Of a DNA stretch of 9,817 nucleotides, positions 1-6,651 are shown in pieces. The notes beneath the pieces are model-generated. The model was not told where the DNA came from. It worked only from the letters and a program-made list of their open reading frames with translations, and made no database searches. A program made the translations under genes and the position numbers. How positions within the stretch are numbered: the first letter of the stretch is position 1; each line of letters opens with the position of its first letter. The stretch lies in assembly GCA_002393095.1 (NCBI GenBank), contig DGII01000089.1, positions 1 to 9,817 of the forward strand, given 5' to 3'. Source of the stretch: Lachnospiraceae bacterium UBA3826 (lineage in GTDB: Bacteria > Bacillota > Clostridia > Lachnospirales > Lachnospiraceae).

Positions 1-186
1 TACAAGGGCAACATCATCAAGGCAGGCACAACATCACCATATTCTCTCTATAACGAGAGCATCGCATCATTCACTACAGGTGATATGTATGATCATCATG
101 ATGCAGAGGGCTTCATCAATCTCTTCGGACTCTCTACCAAGGTAAGAGCTCTCAAGCTTCAGGAGGCCGGCGAGCTTAAGAAGTAA
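1..186 (+). CDS. argG: Argininosuccinate synthase, C-terminal end (partial)
   Basis: This is the last 61 codons plus the TAA stop of an open frame entering from the left edge. The peptide contains SPYSLYNE, the run YDHHDAEGFINLFGL and then KVRAL, which together match the conserved C-terminus of argininosuccinate synthase. The enzyme joins citrulline and aspartate using ATP in the cytoplasm, the penultimate step of arginine synthesis. The full protein is normally about 400 residues, so most of it, including the ATP-binding N-terminal domain, lies outside the window. The C-terminal helix that helps build the tetramer is what can be seen. The gene converges on the transglutaminase gene with only 6 bases between the stops, so any terminator must lie inside that neighbour (see 218-282). 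The family assignment is confident from motifs; nothing can be said about start or regulation. Confidence 0.93.
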   Translation, partial: YKGNIIKAGTTSPYSLYNESIASFTTGDMYDHHDAEGFINLFGLSTKVRALKLQEAGELKK

Positions 187-192
187 TTAAAC

Positions 193-2820
193 TCAAGAAT
201 TAAATATGTCCTTTATGATATCCAAAGCCGCCATGTATTCATCATACATTATCTGCCCCCTGGCATAGGCGGCTTTGGATATTGTCTTTTCAAGTGCGGA
301 TATTCTGTCCTCATTCTCATTAAGTCCTGACAGCTTATGACACACCTCACTCACGGTCGGATATGACACATCTATCAGACCTTTTTTTCTCATAATCTTA
401 AGGAGGCTCCGGTATCTGATCAATAGAAGCTCATTATAATCCCCACTCTTTTTGAGTCGTCTTATCCTGGCCCTAAAGACCATATATCGTGTCAATCGAT
501 ACAATACTATGACCCCTATAATAACGGCTGTTACTATTAATAAAGGGAGGAGCAGGAAGTCTACACTGCTAAGTGCCTGCGATAATCTTCCTCTCGCCAG
601 CTTGGAGCCAAGCGTTCCGACATCTATGTCGCTATCCATGACACCTGTGTCATTATCCTCCGTACCCCTCATCGTCCTGCTGAAAAGCCCTGCGAAAAAG
701 TCTGCCAGACCATTGTACTGTATGTCCTCGGCATCCGAGGGTGGTGTCATCTCATAAGGTATCCAGCCATATCCGTCTATATATATCTCTATCCATGCAT
801 GAGCATTGGCATCAGGGATCTCTGCATCTACCACAGCCACCTTATCCTGTGCCGAAGCGGTATATTCACCGTATACCCAGTCAGAGGCAGCTCCGTACAT
901 GGCTTCACCCTCTATCATATCAGTGGGATTGATCACATAGCCCTCAATATATCTGGTGGGGATTCCCATACTGCGGAGTATAAGAGCGGATGAAGCGGCA
1001 AAATGCACACAATATCCTCTCTTAAGCTCGGTTAAGAAGTATTCGACGGTATCACGCCCCACAGGTGTAGCCCCCGGTAGCATACTGTATGAATACTCTT
1101 CAGCGTAAAACCGCTTAAGTGTAGCAGCTATCTTAAGTCTTGTCATCTGCTTGGCCATGTATTCCCTGTCATCCTGCATACTCGCATCTGTAGGAGATAT
1201 ATCCTGAGGAGATACCGATATACTGTCCAGTCCTGCCTCTGCAGCAACCGCATGTACTACATCCGTAAGTTCATCCGAGATTCCCAGATAATTGTCGTAT
1301 ACATATGTCTCATAATCCTCAGTTATGGTAGGATTGGGTTCATAATATGTACTTTCCGCATATGGTGTGTATATAAGCTCATAAAAGGAATTATTGTCTC
1401 CCTTAGCGCTTTTCTCATTGACCCATTCGGTCAGCTTATCCCGGTCTACCTTCTCCATAGCTGCGGCATCCAGTGTTACCTCCGCATATCTCTTAATTCT
1501 GTGGGATATACCACTTGCCTTCTCATTCCTTCCGCTGCTTGAATACAGAGTGTAGTACGGTCTGTAATCATATGTATTGTCAGCATCCGTATTCATAAGC
1601 CACATCTTAAGATAGGCAGTCCCGTCGCTGTCCATATAGTTCGCTCCCACCGGGATATAATCATCCGCAGGAATACTTCCCGAAGCCTCTCCGTTTGCTC
1701 CATGCAGGATCATGGAGAACTGGTTATTCTCATACCATACTCCGGTGTATGCCTTGAGGTATATACTGCTCATCCTGCCTCCTGCTTCCGTGGATACCGG
1801 AATGGTGCGTACTATGATATCCGTCTCGTAATCGGGAGCCACAGAGCTTATACCACCAAGACGGCCATGCGATATACCTCCCGTTGCCTGATACCTGTTA
1901 AAAAGCGAAGCGATCCCACCCTGAGCGAGAGCCTCCACATACTTGTCGGTGCTGTCCTTAACCTTATTGGATACGAATCTGGTATTAAATCTTGTGCCAA
2001 ATACCGAGCTTAATATGAGCATCAATACGGCTGAGATAAGCATGGCTCCCATTGCCATCTGAAGCATTCCGCCTGCACTTGCCAGATACTCATGTCTTAC
2101 GGACTTCTTCTTAGCCAAGGTCTGATACTGCTGCCCTTTCTTATATCTGTATGGCAGCCTGAACCTTCCCGAACGGCTTAATACCTCAACGGTTATATAC
2201 ACCGTAACCAACATGACAAGATATGGAACGGGCGGGATTATATCTATATAGAACGCAAGCTGCATGGGCAGAAAGGTTAAGAGAAATGTGGAGAAAAGAT
2301 CCATATATGCGGATATTGAGATATTAAGCAGTATGGCAAAGCCCGCACCCGTGAAGAGCATAGCCGCGGGTACAGTTATGCTCCTGTTCGTTATGTATTC
2401 CGTGGTCTCTCTGGTGGAGGGGAGGTTAAAAAAGTCGCTGTATGCCTTATATATCTCATTAAGGAATGCTTGGAAACCGGAATTGATCTGAATATAAGCG
2501 ACTACATACAATACAAGGAATATCATGAACATGAGTATATAGCCCACATAGAACGTAACCTTATTATAATAGGTAAAGGCTACCATGACGGATATTAATA
2601 AAAGTCCGGTGCCTACCGCTACCGGATTAAAGGAAAGGCCAAAGCTTGCAGTCAATCCTCCGATGGTACCTAAGGTTGCTAAGAAGACAAGCAGTCCCCT
2701 TACAAGACACAGATATGCTCTGCCTCCCTCTCCGATGGTGTATGGCTCACCCACATACAGTCCGTATGAGGTAAGCTCAGCGGCTATCCTTTTTTCCTGC
2801 GCAGGTCTTCCCAGAGTCAT
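193..2820 (-). CDS. Membrane-anchored transglutaminase-like protein with DUF4129-like tail
   Basis: An 875-residue TgpA-like protein. Six or seven hydrophobic segments fill roughly residues 36-273. A long, probably extracytoplasmic region follows, then one more membrane span at about 755-776 and a cytoplasmic C-terminal domain resembling DUF4129 (about 795-875). The transglutaminase core is clear: Cys604 in GYCVHFAAS, His674 in NAHAWIEIY, and the third triad position in GWIPYEMTP is Glu690 rather than the usual Asp. In the family such a core performs protein crosslinking or peptidase-like chemistry; the substrate here is unknown. It is the last gene of a probable operon after MoxR and DUF58, a very common trio, suggesting the ATPase and DUF58 protein assist or control it at the membrane. 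The ATG at 2820 has a GGAAGGA site 10 bases upstream that lies at the very end of the DUF58 gene. The fold is confident; activity is inferred. Confidence 0.9.
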   Translation of the reverse strand: MTLGRPAQEKRIAAELTSYGLYVGEPYTIGEGGRAYLCLVRGLLVFLATLGTIGGLTASFGLSFNPVAVGTGLLLISVMVAFTYYNKVTFYVGYILMFMIFLVLYVVAYIQINSGFQAFLNEIYKAYSDFFNLPSTRETTEYITNRSITVPAAMLFTGAGFAILLNISISAYMDLFSTFLLTFLPMQLAFYIDIIPPVPYLVMLVTVYITVEVLSRSGRFRLPYRYKKGQQYQTLAKKKSVRHEYLASAGGMLQMAMGAMLISAVLMLILSSVFGTRFNTRFVSNKVKDSTDKYVEALAQGGIASLFNRYQATGGISHGRLGGISSVAPDYETDIIVRTIPVSTEAGGRMSSIYLKAYTGVWYENNQFSMILHGANGEASGSIPADDYIPVGANYMDSDGTAYLKMWLMNTDADNTYDYRPYYTLYSSSGRNEKASGISHRIKRYAEVTLDAAAMEKVDRDKLTEWVNEKSAKGDNNSFYELIYTPYAESTYYEPNPTITEDYETYVYDNYLGISDELTDVVHAVAAEAGLDSISVSPQDISPTDASMQDDREYMAKQMTRLKIAATLKRFYAEEYSYSMLPGATPVGRDTVEYFLTELKRGYCVHFAASSALILRSMGIPTRYIEGYVINPTDMIEGEAMYGAASDWVYGEYTASAQDKVAVVDAEIPDANAHAWIEIYIDGYGWIPYEMTPPSDAEDIQYNGLADFFAGLFSRTMRGTEDNDTGVMDSDIDVGTLGSKLARGRLSQALSSVDFLLLPLLIVTAVIIGVIVLYRLTRYMVFRARIRRLKKSGDYNELLLIRYRSLLKIMRKKGLIDVSYPTVSEVCHKLSGLNENEDRISALEKTISKAAYARGQIMYDEYMAALDIIKDIFNS
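218..282 (+). terminator. Perfect 15-bp inverted repeat inside transglutaminase gene, candidate argG terminator
   Basis: Bases 218-232 (ATATCCAAAGCCGCC) are perfectly complementary to 268-282. Inside the 35-base loop two smaller hairpins can form: 233-238 with 244-249 (6 bp) and 254-257 with 262-265 (4 bp), giving a three-way junction. On the plus strand the stem is followed by TGTCTTTTC, a short U-rich tract, and it begins 31 bases after the argG stop. It could therefore end the argG transcript. The whole element is coding sequence for the last 30 or so residues of the transglutaminase on the other strand. The U-tract is imperfect and the loop is long, so terminator function is inferred while the repeat itself is certain. 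Confidence 0.55.
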
Positions 2821-2827
2821 GACATGA

Positions 2828-3838
2828 CTATCCTTCCGTAATCTCTCTTCCCCTTATCCTTACAAGTCCGATGCTGTCGGGATACATATCCTTATACTTC
2901 TCATAAGCCGCCGAGTCCGTAACAGGCTGTTCCCTGTACAGCTCATACAATGACTGCTTAAGGCTTACTTCATCCTCTACGGTGATAAAATCGAAGATCC
3001 CCTCAAAATCTCTGTATACAGCCACTCGAAACGTCTCCCCCATATCAAGCAAGGCTTGTGCAAGACCGTAAAAGGTGGACAGCGTATCTTGCAGAGTATC
3101 TTCTGTAAGCTCAGGCAGAAGCATATAGTACAACTCCTTGGCTCTCTCATATTCCTTCACGGGAAGCTCATCTCTCTTCGCCGCGATCAGCCAATGTACA
3201 TCCTTAAGCCTGTCCCCCGGTACATAATCCCTTATCTGCCTTAAATCCATCGTAAGCTCACCGTCCGGTGCCCATATTGCATCCTCCTCCATTGACTCAC
3301 TCTTGGTAAGACTTATCTTCTCCGGCTTATTGCTCTTTGGCATCACCGGTATATCGTACATATCGCTTTTAACTATATATTGTGTATACATATGAAGCGG
3401 GTCCGATATCTCAACCTTCATCGCCCTAAGACGAAGCATCCCTGCCGATTCAACCGTTACCGGTATATATATCTTCTTATTCCTGCGTGCTTCAGCCGGA
3501 AAAAGCAGTTCTCTGTCCCTGCCATCGGGGTAGTACATATTCTCTATCCGGTACGTCAGTCTGCAATTAAGGAGCGGAAGGAAGGTCGGATTACTCACCG
3601 AGACTATCAGCCTGACCTCACCGGGAAGCTCATACTCTCTGTATTCAGGAATTATGTCAACCTCAATCCGCGGTATGGCACAGCGTGCGGCATAGACCGA
3701 TAAAAAAGGCAATACTATCATCAATATGAGTAATACGGATAAAAGTGGCTGCCTGTAGAAAACAGCAGCCAAAAGAAGCAGGAGCACTCCCGCAATATAG
3801 ATTATGATATATGGCAGATTCTTAAGCTTTGTCCACAT
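2828..3838 (-). CDS. DUF58 domain-containing membrane-anchored protein
   Basis: A 336-residue protein with two close hydrophobic segments at about 10-27 and 31-50, then a beta-rich region, then the DUF58 signature at 199-230: DLRQIRDYVPGDRLKDVHW followed by AAKRDELPVKEYE. This matches the family pattern of a reactive-looking RxYxPGDxxxxIHW block. DUF58 proteins are typically encoded between a MoxR ATPase and a transglutaminase, exactly as here, and are thought to be membrane-linked partners or clients of the ATPase. Many family members carry a von Willebrand A-like fold with a DxSxS metal site after this signature; the equivalent region here (MLLPELTED) lacks it. The ATG at 3838 follows an AGAGG site about 10 bases away. 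The gene is 20 bases after the MoxR stop, and 7 bases separate its stop from the transglutaminase start. Its biochemical role is unknown. Confidence 0.9.
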   Translation of the reverse strand: MWTKLKNLPYIIIYIAGVLLLLLAAVFYRQPLLSVLLILMIVLPFLSVYAARCAIPRIEVDIIPEYREYELPGEVRLIVSVSNPTFLPLLNCRLTYRIENMYYPDGRDRELLFPAEARRNKKIYIPVTVESAGMLRLRAMKVEISDPLHMYTQYIVKSDMYDIPVMPKSNKPEKISLTKSESMEEDAIWAPDGELTMDLRQIRDYVPGDRLKDVHWLIAAKRDELPVKEYERAKELYYMLLPELTEDTLQDTLSTFYGLAQALLDMGETFRVAVYRDFEGIFDFITVEDEVSLKQSLYELYREQPVTDSAAYEKYKDMYPDSIGLVRIRGREITEG

Positions 3839-3858
3839 ATTATGTCAACCTCTCATGG

Positions 3859-4788
3859 TCAATTAACCTTGGGGATCGACACTTCGTCTATGATATTCTC
3901 AATAGCCCTGTCCACCTTAAGCCCCTGCGCTCGTGAGGCTGCATTGACCTTAAGCCTGTGTCCTGCAACATACGGAAGTACGCTGTGTATATCCTCAGGT
4001 ATCAGATAATCCCTTCCCTGTATATAGGCATATGCCTTGGCTGTCCTGTGTATGGCGATGCTTCCCCTTGGACTTAGTCCCATATCAAAGTATCTTCCGT
4101 TACGTGTCTGTTCACAGAGCCTTACTATGTAATCATATAACGATTCGTCCGTAAAAACAGCGCCCGCCTCATTCTGCATAGCCATGAGAGTATCCTTATC
4201 CGCAACGGGCACCACCTCATCAAGTGCTTCCCTTGAATCCCCCTTAAGCACATCTATGGCACTGCTCCTGTCGGGATAGCCCATGGTAAGAGCCATAAGG
4301 AATCTGTCAAGCTGCGACTCCGGAAGCTTCTGGGTTCCGGATGAACCGTATGGATTCTCAGTTGCTATAACAAAAAAGGGTTGAGGCAGCTCCCTTGTAA
4401 CTCCCTCAACGGTCGCCCGCCCTTCCTCCATGACTTCAAGCAGGGCTGATTGTGTCTTGGGCGAGGTACGATTGATCTCATCGGCAAGGAACAGATTGGT
4501 ATATATCGCTCCTTCATTGAATCTGAATTCTCCGCTTGCCTTATCATATATATTGAATCCCAGCAGATCTCCCGGCATTACATCCGGGGTGAACTGCATG
4601 CGCCTGTAATCAAGTGACAAAGCTCTTGATAATGCAAGTGCCAGAGTAGTCTTGCCCACTCCCGGTATATCTTCAAGCAGTATATGCCCCTTAGCCAGTA
4701 TCCCGCACAGCATAAGTCTGATCACATCATCCTTGCCGTGTATGACTTTCTTAATCTCTTCGGTTATCTTACCTGCTATCTCTGACAT
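3859..4788 (-). CDS. MoxR-family AAA+ ATPase
   Basis: A 309-residue cytoplasmic AAA+ protein of the MoxR branch, the usual length for the family. Visible motifs are Walker A IPGVGKTT (41-48), Walker B LFLADEIN (99-106), sensor 1 region ATENP (142-146), and LPESQLDRFLM (155-165) containing the likely arginine finger. A SPRG sensor-2-type motif and the C-terminal helical lid follow around residue 243 onward. MoxR ATPases are chaperone-like, coupling ATP hydrolysis to maturation or complex assembly of partner proteins, which are usually encoded next door. The partners here are the downstream DUF58 and transglutaminase genes. The ATG at 4788 is preceded by GGAG with 8-base spacing. The gene begins 33 bases after the stop of the response regulator, so it is probably co-transcribed. 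No key catalytic residue is missing. The general name is certain; the specific client is inferred. Confidence 0.95.
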   Translation of the reverse strand: MSEIAGKITEEIKKVIHGKDDVIRLMLCGILAKGHILLEDIPGVGKTTLALALSRALSLDYRRMQFTPDVMPGDLLGFNIYDKASGEFRFNEGAIYTNLFLADEINRTSPKTQSALLEVMEEGRATVEGVTRELPQPFFVIATENPYGSSGTQKLPESQLDRFLMALTMGYPDRSSAIDVLKGDSREALDEVVPVADKDTLMAMQNEAGAVFTDESLYDYIVRLCEQTRNGRYFDMGLSPRGSIAIHRTAKAYAYIQGRDYLIPEDIHSVLPYVAGHRLKVNAASRAQGLKVDRAIENIIDEVSIPKVN

Positions 4789-4821
4789 ATATTATCTCCG
4801 ATTCCTTGTATACACCTCGCC

Positions 4822-5553
4822 TTAAGGCTTTTTCCTCCCGTATTTAGCGTACTTCTCTTTAATGACACCATGGTACTTCGCCTTCACGGAATGTCTCGTG
4901 CTGTCTCTCATGGTAAGAGAGGTCAGTCCGATATTCGCTATATATGAGGTATTGACGATAACATTCGGGCTTACCAACTGGAATGTGGGAAAGCTGTACA
5001 GATCCCGCCATAATGAATCCATGAAGGCCGTAGCCTGCCTTATTGAACCATCCGTCATATGTACGTCCACCGTGTATCCGTTACCGACAAAGTAGAGTAT
5101 ATTCTTCGCCTCAAGGTAAAAGGTCTCATATTGGTTACGCAGCTCTATGGTCGGGATATAATTCTCCTTCTTCTGCTTGATGATCTCATCAAGCACAAGC
5201 GAAAGCTCCGCAGCCTTAATAGGCTTATTCATGAACACACAGTTAGACAGCATAGGCCCCGACTGCCTGTAATCTATGGTAGATATGCAATATACTATGG
5301 GTGAAAGAATGCCCTTATCCCTTACAGCTTTGGCTATTCCGTAGGAATCGCAGACAGGATCCGTAGAATCAAGAAAATACGCATCATAGAGTATCGGCGA
5401 ATTTACTATCGCCTCCACTCCTCCGAATGTATCAATATAGAAGCCGCCTGTAGTAGCGATCCGCTTATCCGATTCTCTTCCGAGCAACCGCTCCATCTGT
5501 CTCCGGTCTCCCGGATCACTGTCACACAATGCTATATGCAGCGAAGTATCCAT
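4822..5553 (-). CDS. LytTR-family response regulator
   Basis: A two-domain DNA-binding response regulator. Counting from the ATG at 5553 (243 residues), the receiver domain keeps its acidic pair (Asp11, Asp13), the phosphoacceptor Asp62 in YFLDSTD, and Lys110 in FMNKPI. The C-terminal half, from about residue 135, is a LytTR domain (ELRNQYETFYLEAKNILYF, then FQLVSPNVIVNTSYI), which binds short direct repeats in promoters. Such regulators often control quorum, bacteriocin or envelope genes. A TTG start 12 bases upstream at 5565 would add four residues, but GGAG at 5560-5563 is spaced 6 bases before the ATG, so I prefer the ATG. No histidine kinase is in the window. It lies between DUF1294 and moxR with gaps of 46 and 33 bases, so it may be co-expressed with the MoxR cluster and possibly regulate it. 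Confidence 0.9.
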   Translation of the reverse strand: MDTSLHIALCDSDPGDRRQMERLLGRESDKRIATTGGFYIDTFGGVEAIVNSPILYDAYFLDSTDPVCDSYGIAKAVRDKGILSPIVYCISTIDYRQSGPMLSNCVFMNKPIKAAELSLVLDEIIKQKKENYIPTIELRNQYETFYLEAKNILYFVGNGYTVDVHMTDGSIRQATAFMDSLWRDLYSFPTFQLVSPNVIVNTSYIANIGLTSLTMRDSTRHSVKAKYHGVIKEKYAKYGRKKP

Positions 5554-5559
5554 CTCTGT

Positions 5560-5563
5560 CTCC
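5560..5563 (-). promoter_or_regulatory. Ribosome binding site deciding the LytTR regulator start
   Basis: On the minus strand GGAG is followed by six bases and then ATG at 5553. The alternative TTG at 5565 has an AG-rich stretch (GGGAGAGGA) ending right against it, which is too close for a good start. This favours the ATG. Confidence 0.6.
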
Positions 5564-5599
5564 AATCCTCTCCCGTAATATCCGCTATCCCCGGTAATC

Positions 5600-5893
5600 C
5601 TATAAAAAGGCCACTTCTACCGGCGAAAGAATGAGCGCCACCACAAGCGCTATCTGCAATAGGAGTATCACCGGCATACCATATATGAAATACCACTTTC
5701 TTGTCTTATGTCTGAATATGAACATTCCTATGATAGAGCCAATGCTTCCGCCTATCACTGCCACCACAAAAAGAGTTGCCTCCGGAATACGGAAGCCCCT
5801 CTTCTTCGCTCTTGCCTTGTCTATCCCCATAAGCGCAAAGCCAAAGATATTGACCGCAAGCATATATATAGTAATGAGTACCACTACATCCAT
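5600..5893 (-). CDS. DUF1294 family small membrane protein
   Basis: A 97-residue integral membrane protein with hydrophobic segments at about 2-22, 40-60 and 73-91. The DUF1294 signature is clear: GIDKARA (24-30), FRIPE (34-38), the glycine-rich VIGGSIGSIIGMF and then FRHKTRKWYF (60-69). The function of the family is unknown. A longer reading from an ATG at 5932 is possible, but it has no ribosome binding site, whereas the ATG at 5893 has GGGGAG with 7-base spacing, and the shorter form fits the usual family length. It is the first gene of the probable cluster that continues into the LytTR regulator 46 bases downstream. The link to the MoxR trio may be chance proximity. Weak -10-like TAGAAT boxes occur upstream around 5930-5955, but no convincing -35 was found. 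Confidence 0.88.
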   Translation of the reverse strand: MDVVVLITIYMLAVNIFGFALMGIDKARAKKRGFRIPEATLFVVAVIGGSIGSIIGMFIFRHKTRKWYFIYGMPVILLLQIALVVALILSPVEVAFL

Positions 5894-5900
5894 AATCGTT

Positions 5901-5906
5901 CTCCCC
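5901..5906 (-). promoter_or_regulatory. Ribosome binding site deciding the DUF1294 start
   Basis: GGGGAG on the minus strand lies 7 bases before the ATG at 5893. The two in-frame ATG codons further upstream (5932 and 5926) have no such site. This supports the 97-residue protein. Confidence 0.65.
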
Positions 5907-6001
5907 AGTATTACAGCCTCCCACATACACATTCTAAGTACATCAATTCTACCACAGACAGATTAAATCCGCTACTGTTCCGATAAAGGCAGGACGAGCA
6001 A

Positions 6002-6463
6002 TTAAGCCAGCTTCTTAGCCATATACGCATCCCATAATCTGTCTGCCTCTTTATCCATGGTGAATTCCCTGTATGCAACGCAGGTGGTGAGATTCAGAAT
6101 GCCCTCATTAAATCTGACATTAAGCGTCAGATAATCAACAGCACCTCCGTTACTTTCAAGTATATTGGCCGCAAGCTCCGGATTAAGATACAACACGATA
6201 TGCATGGAGATTGGCGTATGTCGGCCCTTGATAAGACTTGCTATGATCGGACGCATCTTCTGCCACGGAGCATATGCATATGGTGATTCCATGGTCTGAA
6301 TATCCGCATCACTTCCATAGAATTCCTTATTCTCCGCACCATCTATGGTGTATGTATTGGCAGTCTTAATTACCGCTTCCTTTAACAGAAACATATCATA
6401 TGTATCCGTCATAAGAAGAGCATTCATGAAGTTTTTACGGTCTTTGATCTCATAATTTTCCAT
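6002..6463 (-). CDS. DUF5721-like protein of unknown function
   Basis: A 153-residue soluble protein without signal peptide or membrane span. The N-terminal pattern KDRKNFMNALLMTDTYDMFLL, read in two halves as KDRKNFMNALL and MTDTYDMFLL, followed by TYTIDGAENKEFY, then PWQKMRPIIASLIKGRHTP and a C-terminal FTMDKEADRLWD, resembles from memory the DUF5721 family of Lachnospiraceae; this recall could not be checked. No function is known to me. The start at 6463 is supported by the family-like N-terminus, yet no Shine-Dalgarno sequence precedes it; instead a tandem TACAGTA repeat touches the start. The gene is separated by 188 bases from the divergent degV gene and by 108 bases from the DUF1294 start downstream. 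No clear terminator was found after it, so read-through into DUF1294 is possible. Confidence 0.82.
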   Translation of the reverse strand: MENYEIKDRKNFMNALLMTDTYDMFLLKEAVIKTANTYTIDGAENKEFYGSDADIQTMESPYAYAPWQKMRPIIASLIKGRHTPISMHIVLYLNPELAANILESNGGAVDYLTLNVRFNEGILNLTTCVAYREFTMDKEADRLWDAYMAKKLA

Positions 6464-6466
6464 AAG

Positions 6467-6483
6467 TACAGTATACAGTATAA
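6467..6483 (-). promoter_or_regulatory. Tandem TACAGTA repeat with -10-like boxes at the DUF5721-like start
   Basis: Two head-to-tail copies of TACAGTA (6467-6473 and 6474-6480) lie 3 bases before the start codon. On the minus strand this gives two TATACT hexamers, each a good -10 match, ending 6 and 13 bases before the ATG. Transcripts begun from either would have almost no leader. A -35-like TTGTCT lies at 6503-6508, but its spacing of about 20 bases to the farther box is longer than optimal. Promoter function is inferred. Confidence 0.4.
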
Positions 6484-6524
6484 TCCGTTAATATTGGTAG
6501 ACAGACAACATATTTTTCTAAAAA

Positions 6525-6576
6525 AACAATAAAATCATCAAAAGCGGTTTACAAGCGTATGTTTCAATGTTACAAT
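6525..6576 (+). promoter_or_regulatory. Sigma-A promoter of degV with A/T-rich upstream element
   Basis: The -35 box TTTACA (6548-6553) and -10 box TACAAT (6571-6576) are separated by exactly 17 bases, each differing from consensus at one position. An A-rich stretch at roughly 6516-6543 lies just upstream, as in UP elements that bind the polymerase alpha subunit. Transcription would start near 6583, giving a leader of about 69 bases before the degV ATG at 6652. Confidence 0.8.
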
Positions 6577-6597
6577 ATGTAGTATAGAAAACTACAT
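6577..6597. promoter_or_regulatory. 7-bp inverted repeat over the degV transcription start
   Basis: ATGTAGT (6577-6583) and ACTACAT (6591-6597) are perfect inverted copies around a 7-base centre, starting directly after the -10 box. The position suits a repressor operator or a short 5' hairpin. No regulator is identified. Confidence 0.4.
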
Positions 6598-6651
6598 CAC
6601 AAGGTTTACGAAATCTTCGGTGTCATTAAAAAGGGAGTAAGGAGAGAGATT

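Noticed and set aside
4819..4833. GCCTTAAGGC followed by TTTTT on the plus strand, resembling a terminator
   Set aside because: The 10-base palindrome has no loop bases, so it cannot make a stable hairpin, and no plus-strand gene ends there.
5894..5932. Longer DUF1294 protein starting at 5932
   Set aside because: No ribosome binding site precedes 5932, while GGGGAG sits 7 bases before the ATG at 5893, and the family signature does not need the extra 13 residues.
5920..5960. A promoter for the DUF1294 gene based on two TAGAAT boxes
   Set aside because: Both resemble a -10 box, but no acceptable -35 lies at 16-18 bases upstream of either, so it was not listed as a feature.
5631..5966. Plus-strand open frames opposite the DUF1294 gene
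   Set aside because: The minus-strand frame matches DUF1294 motifs and has a strong ribosome binding site; the opposite frames are mirror effects of hydrophobic codons.
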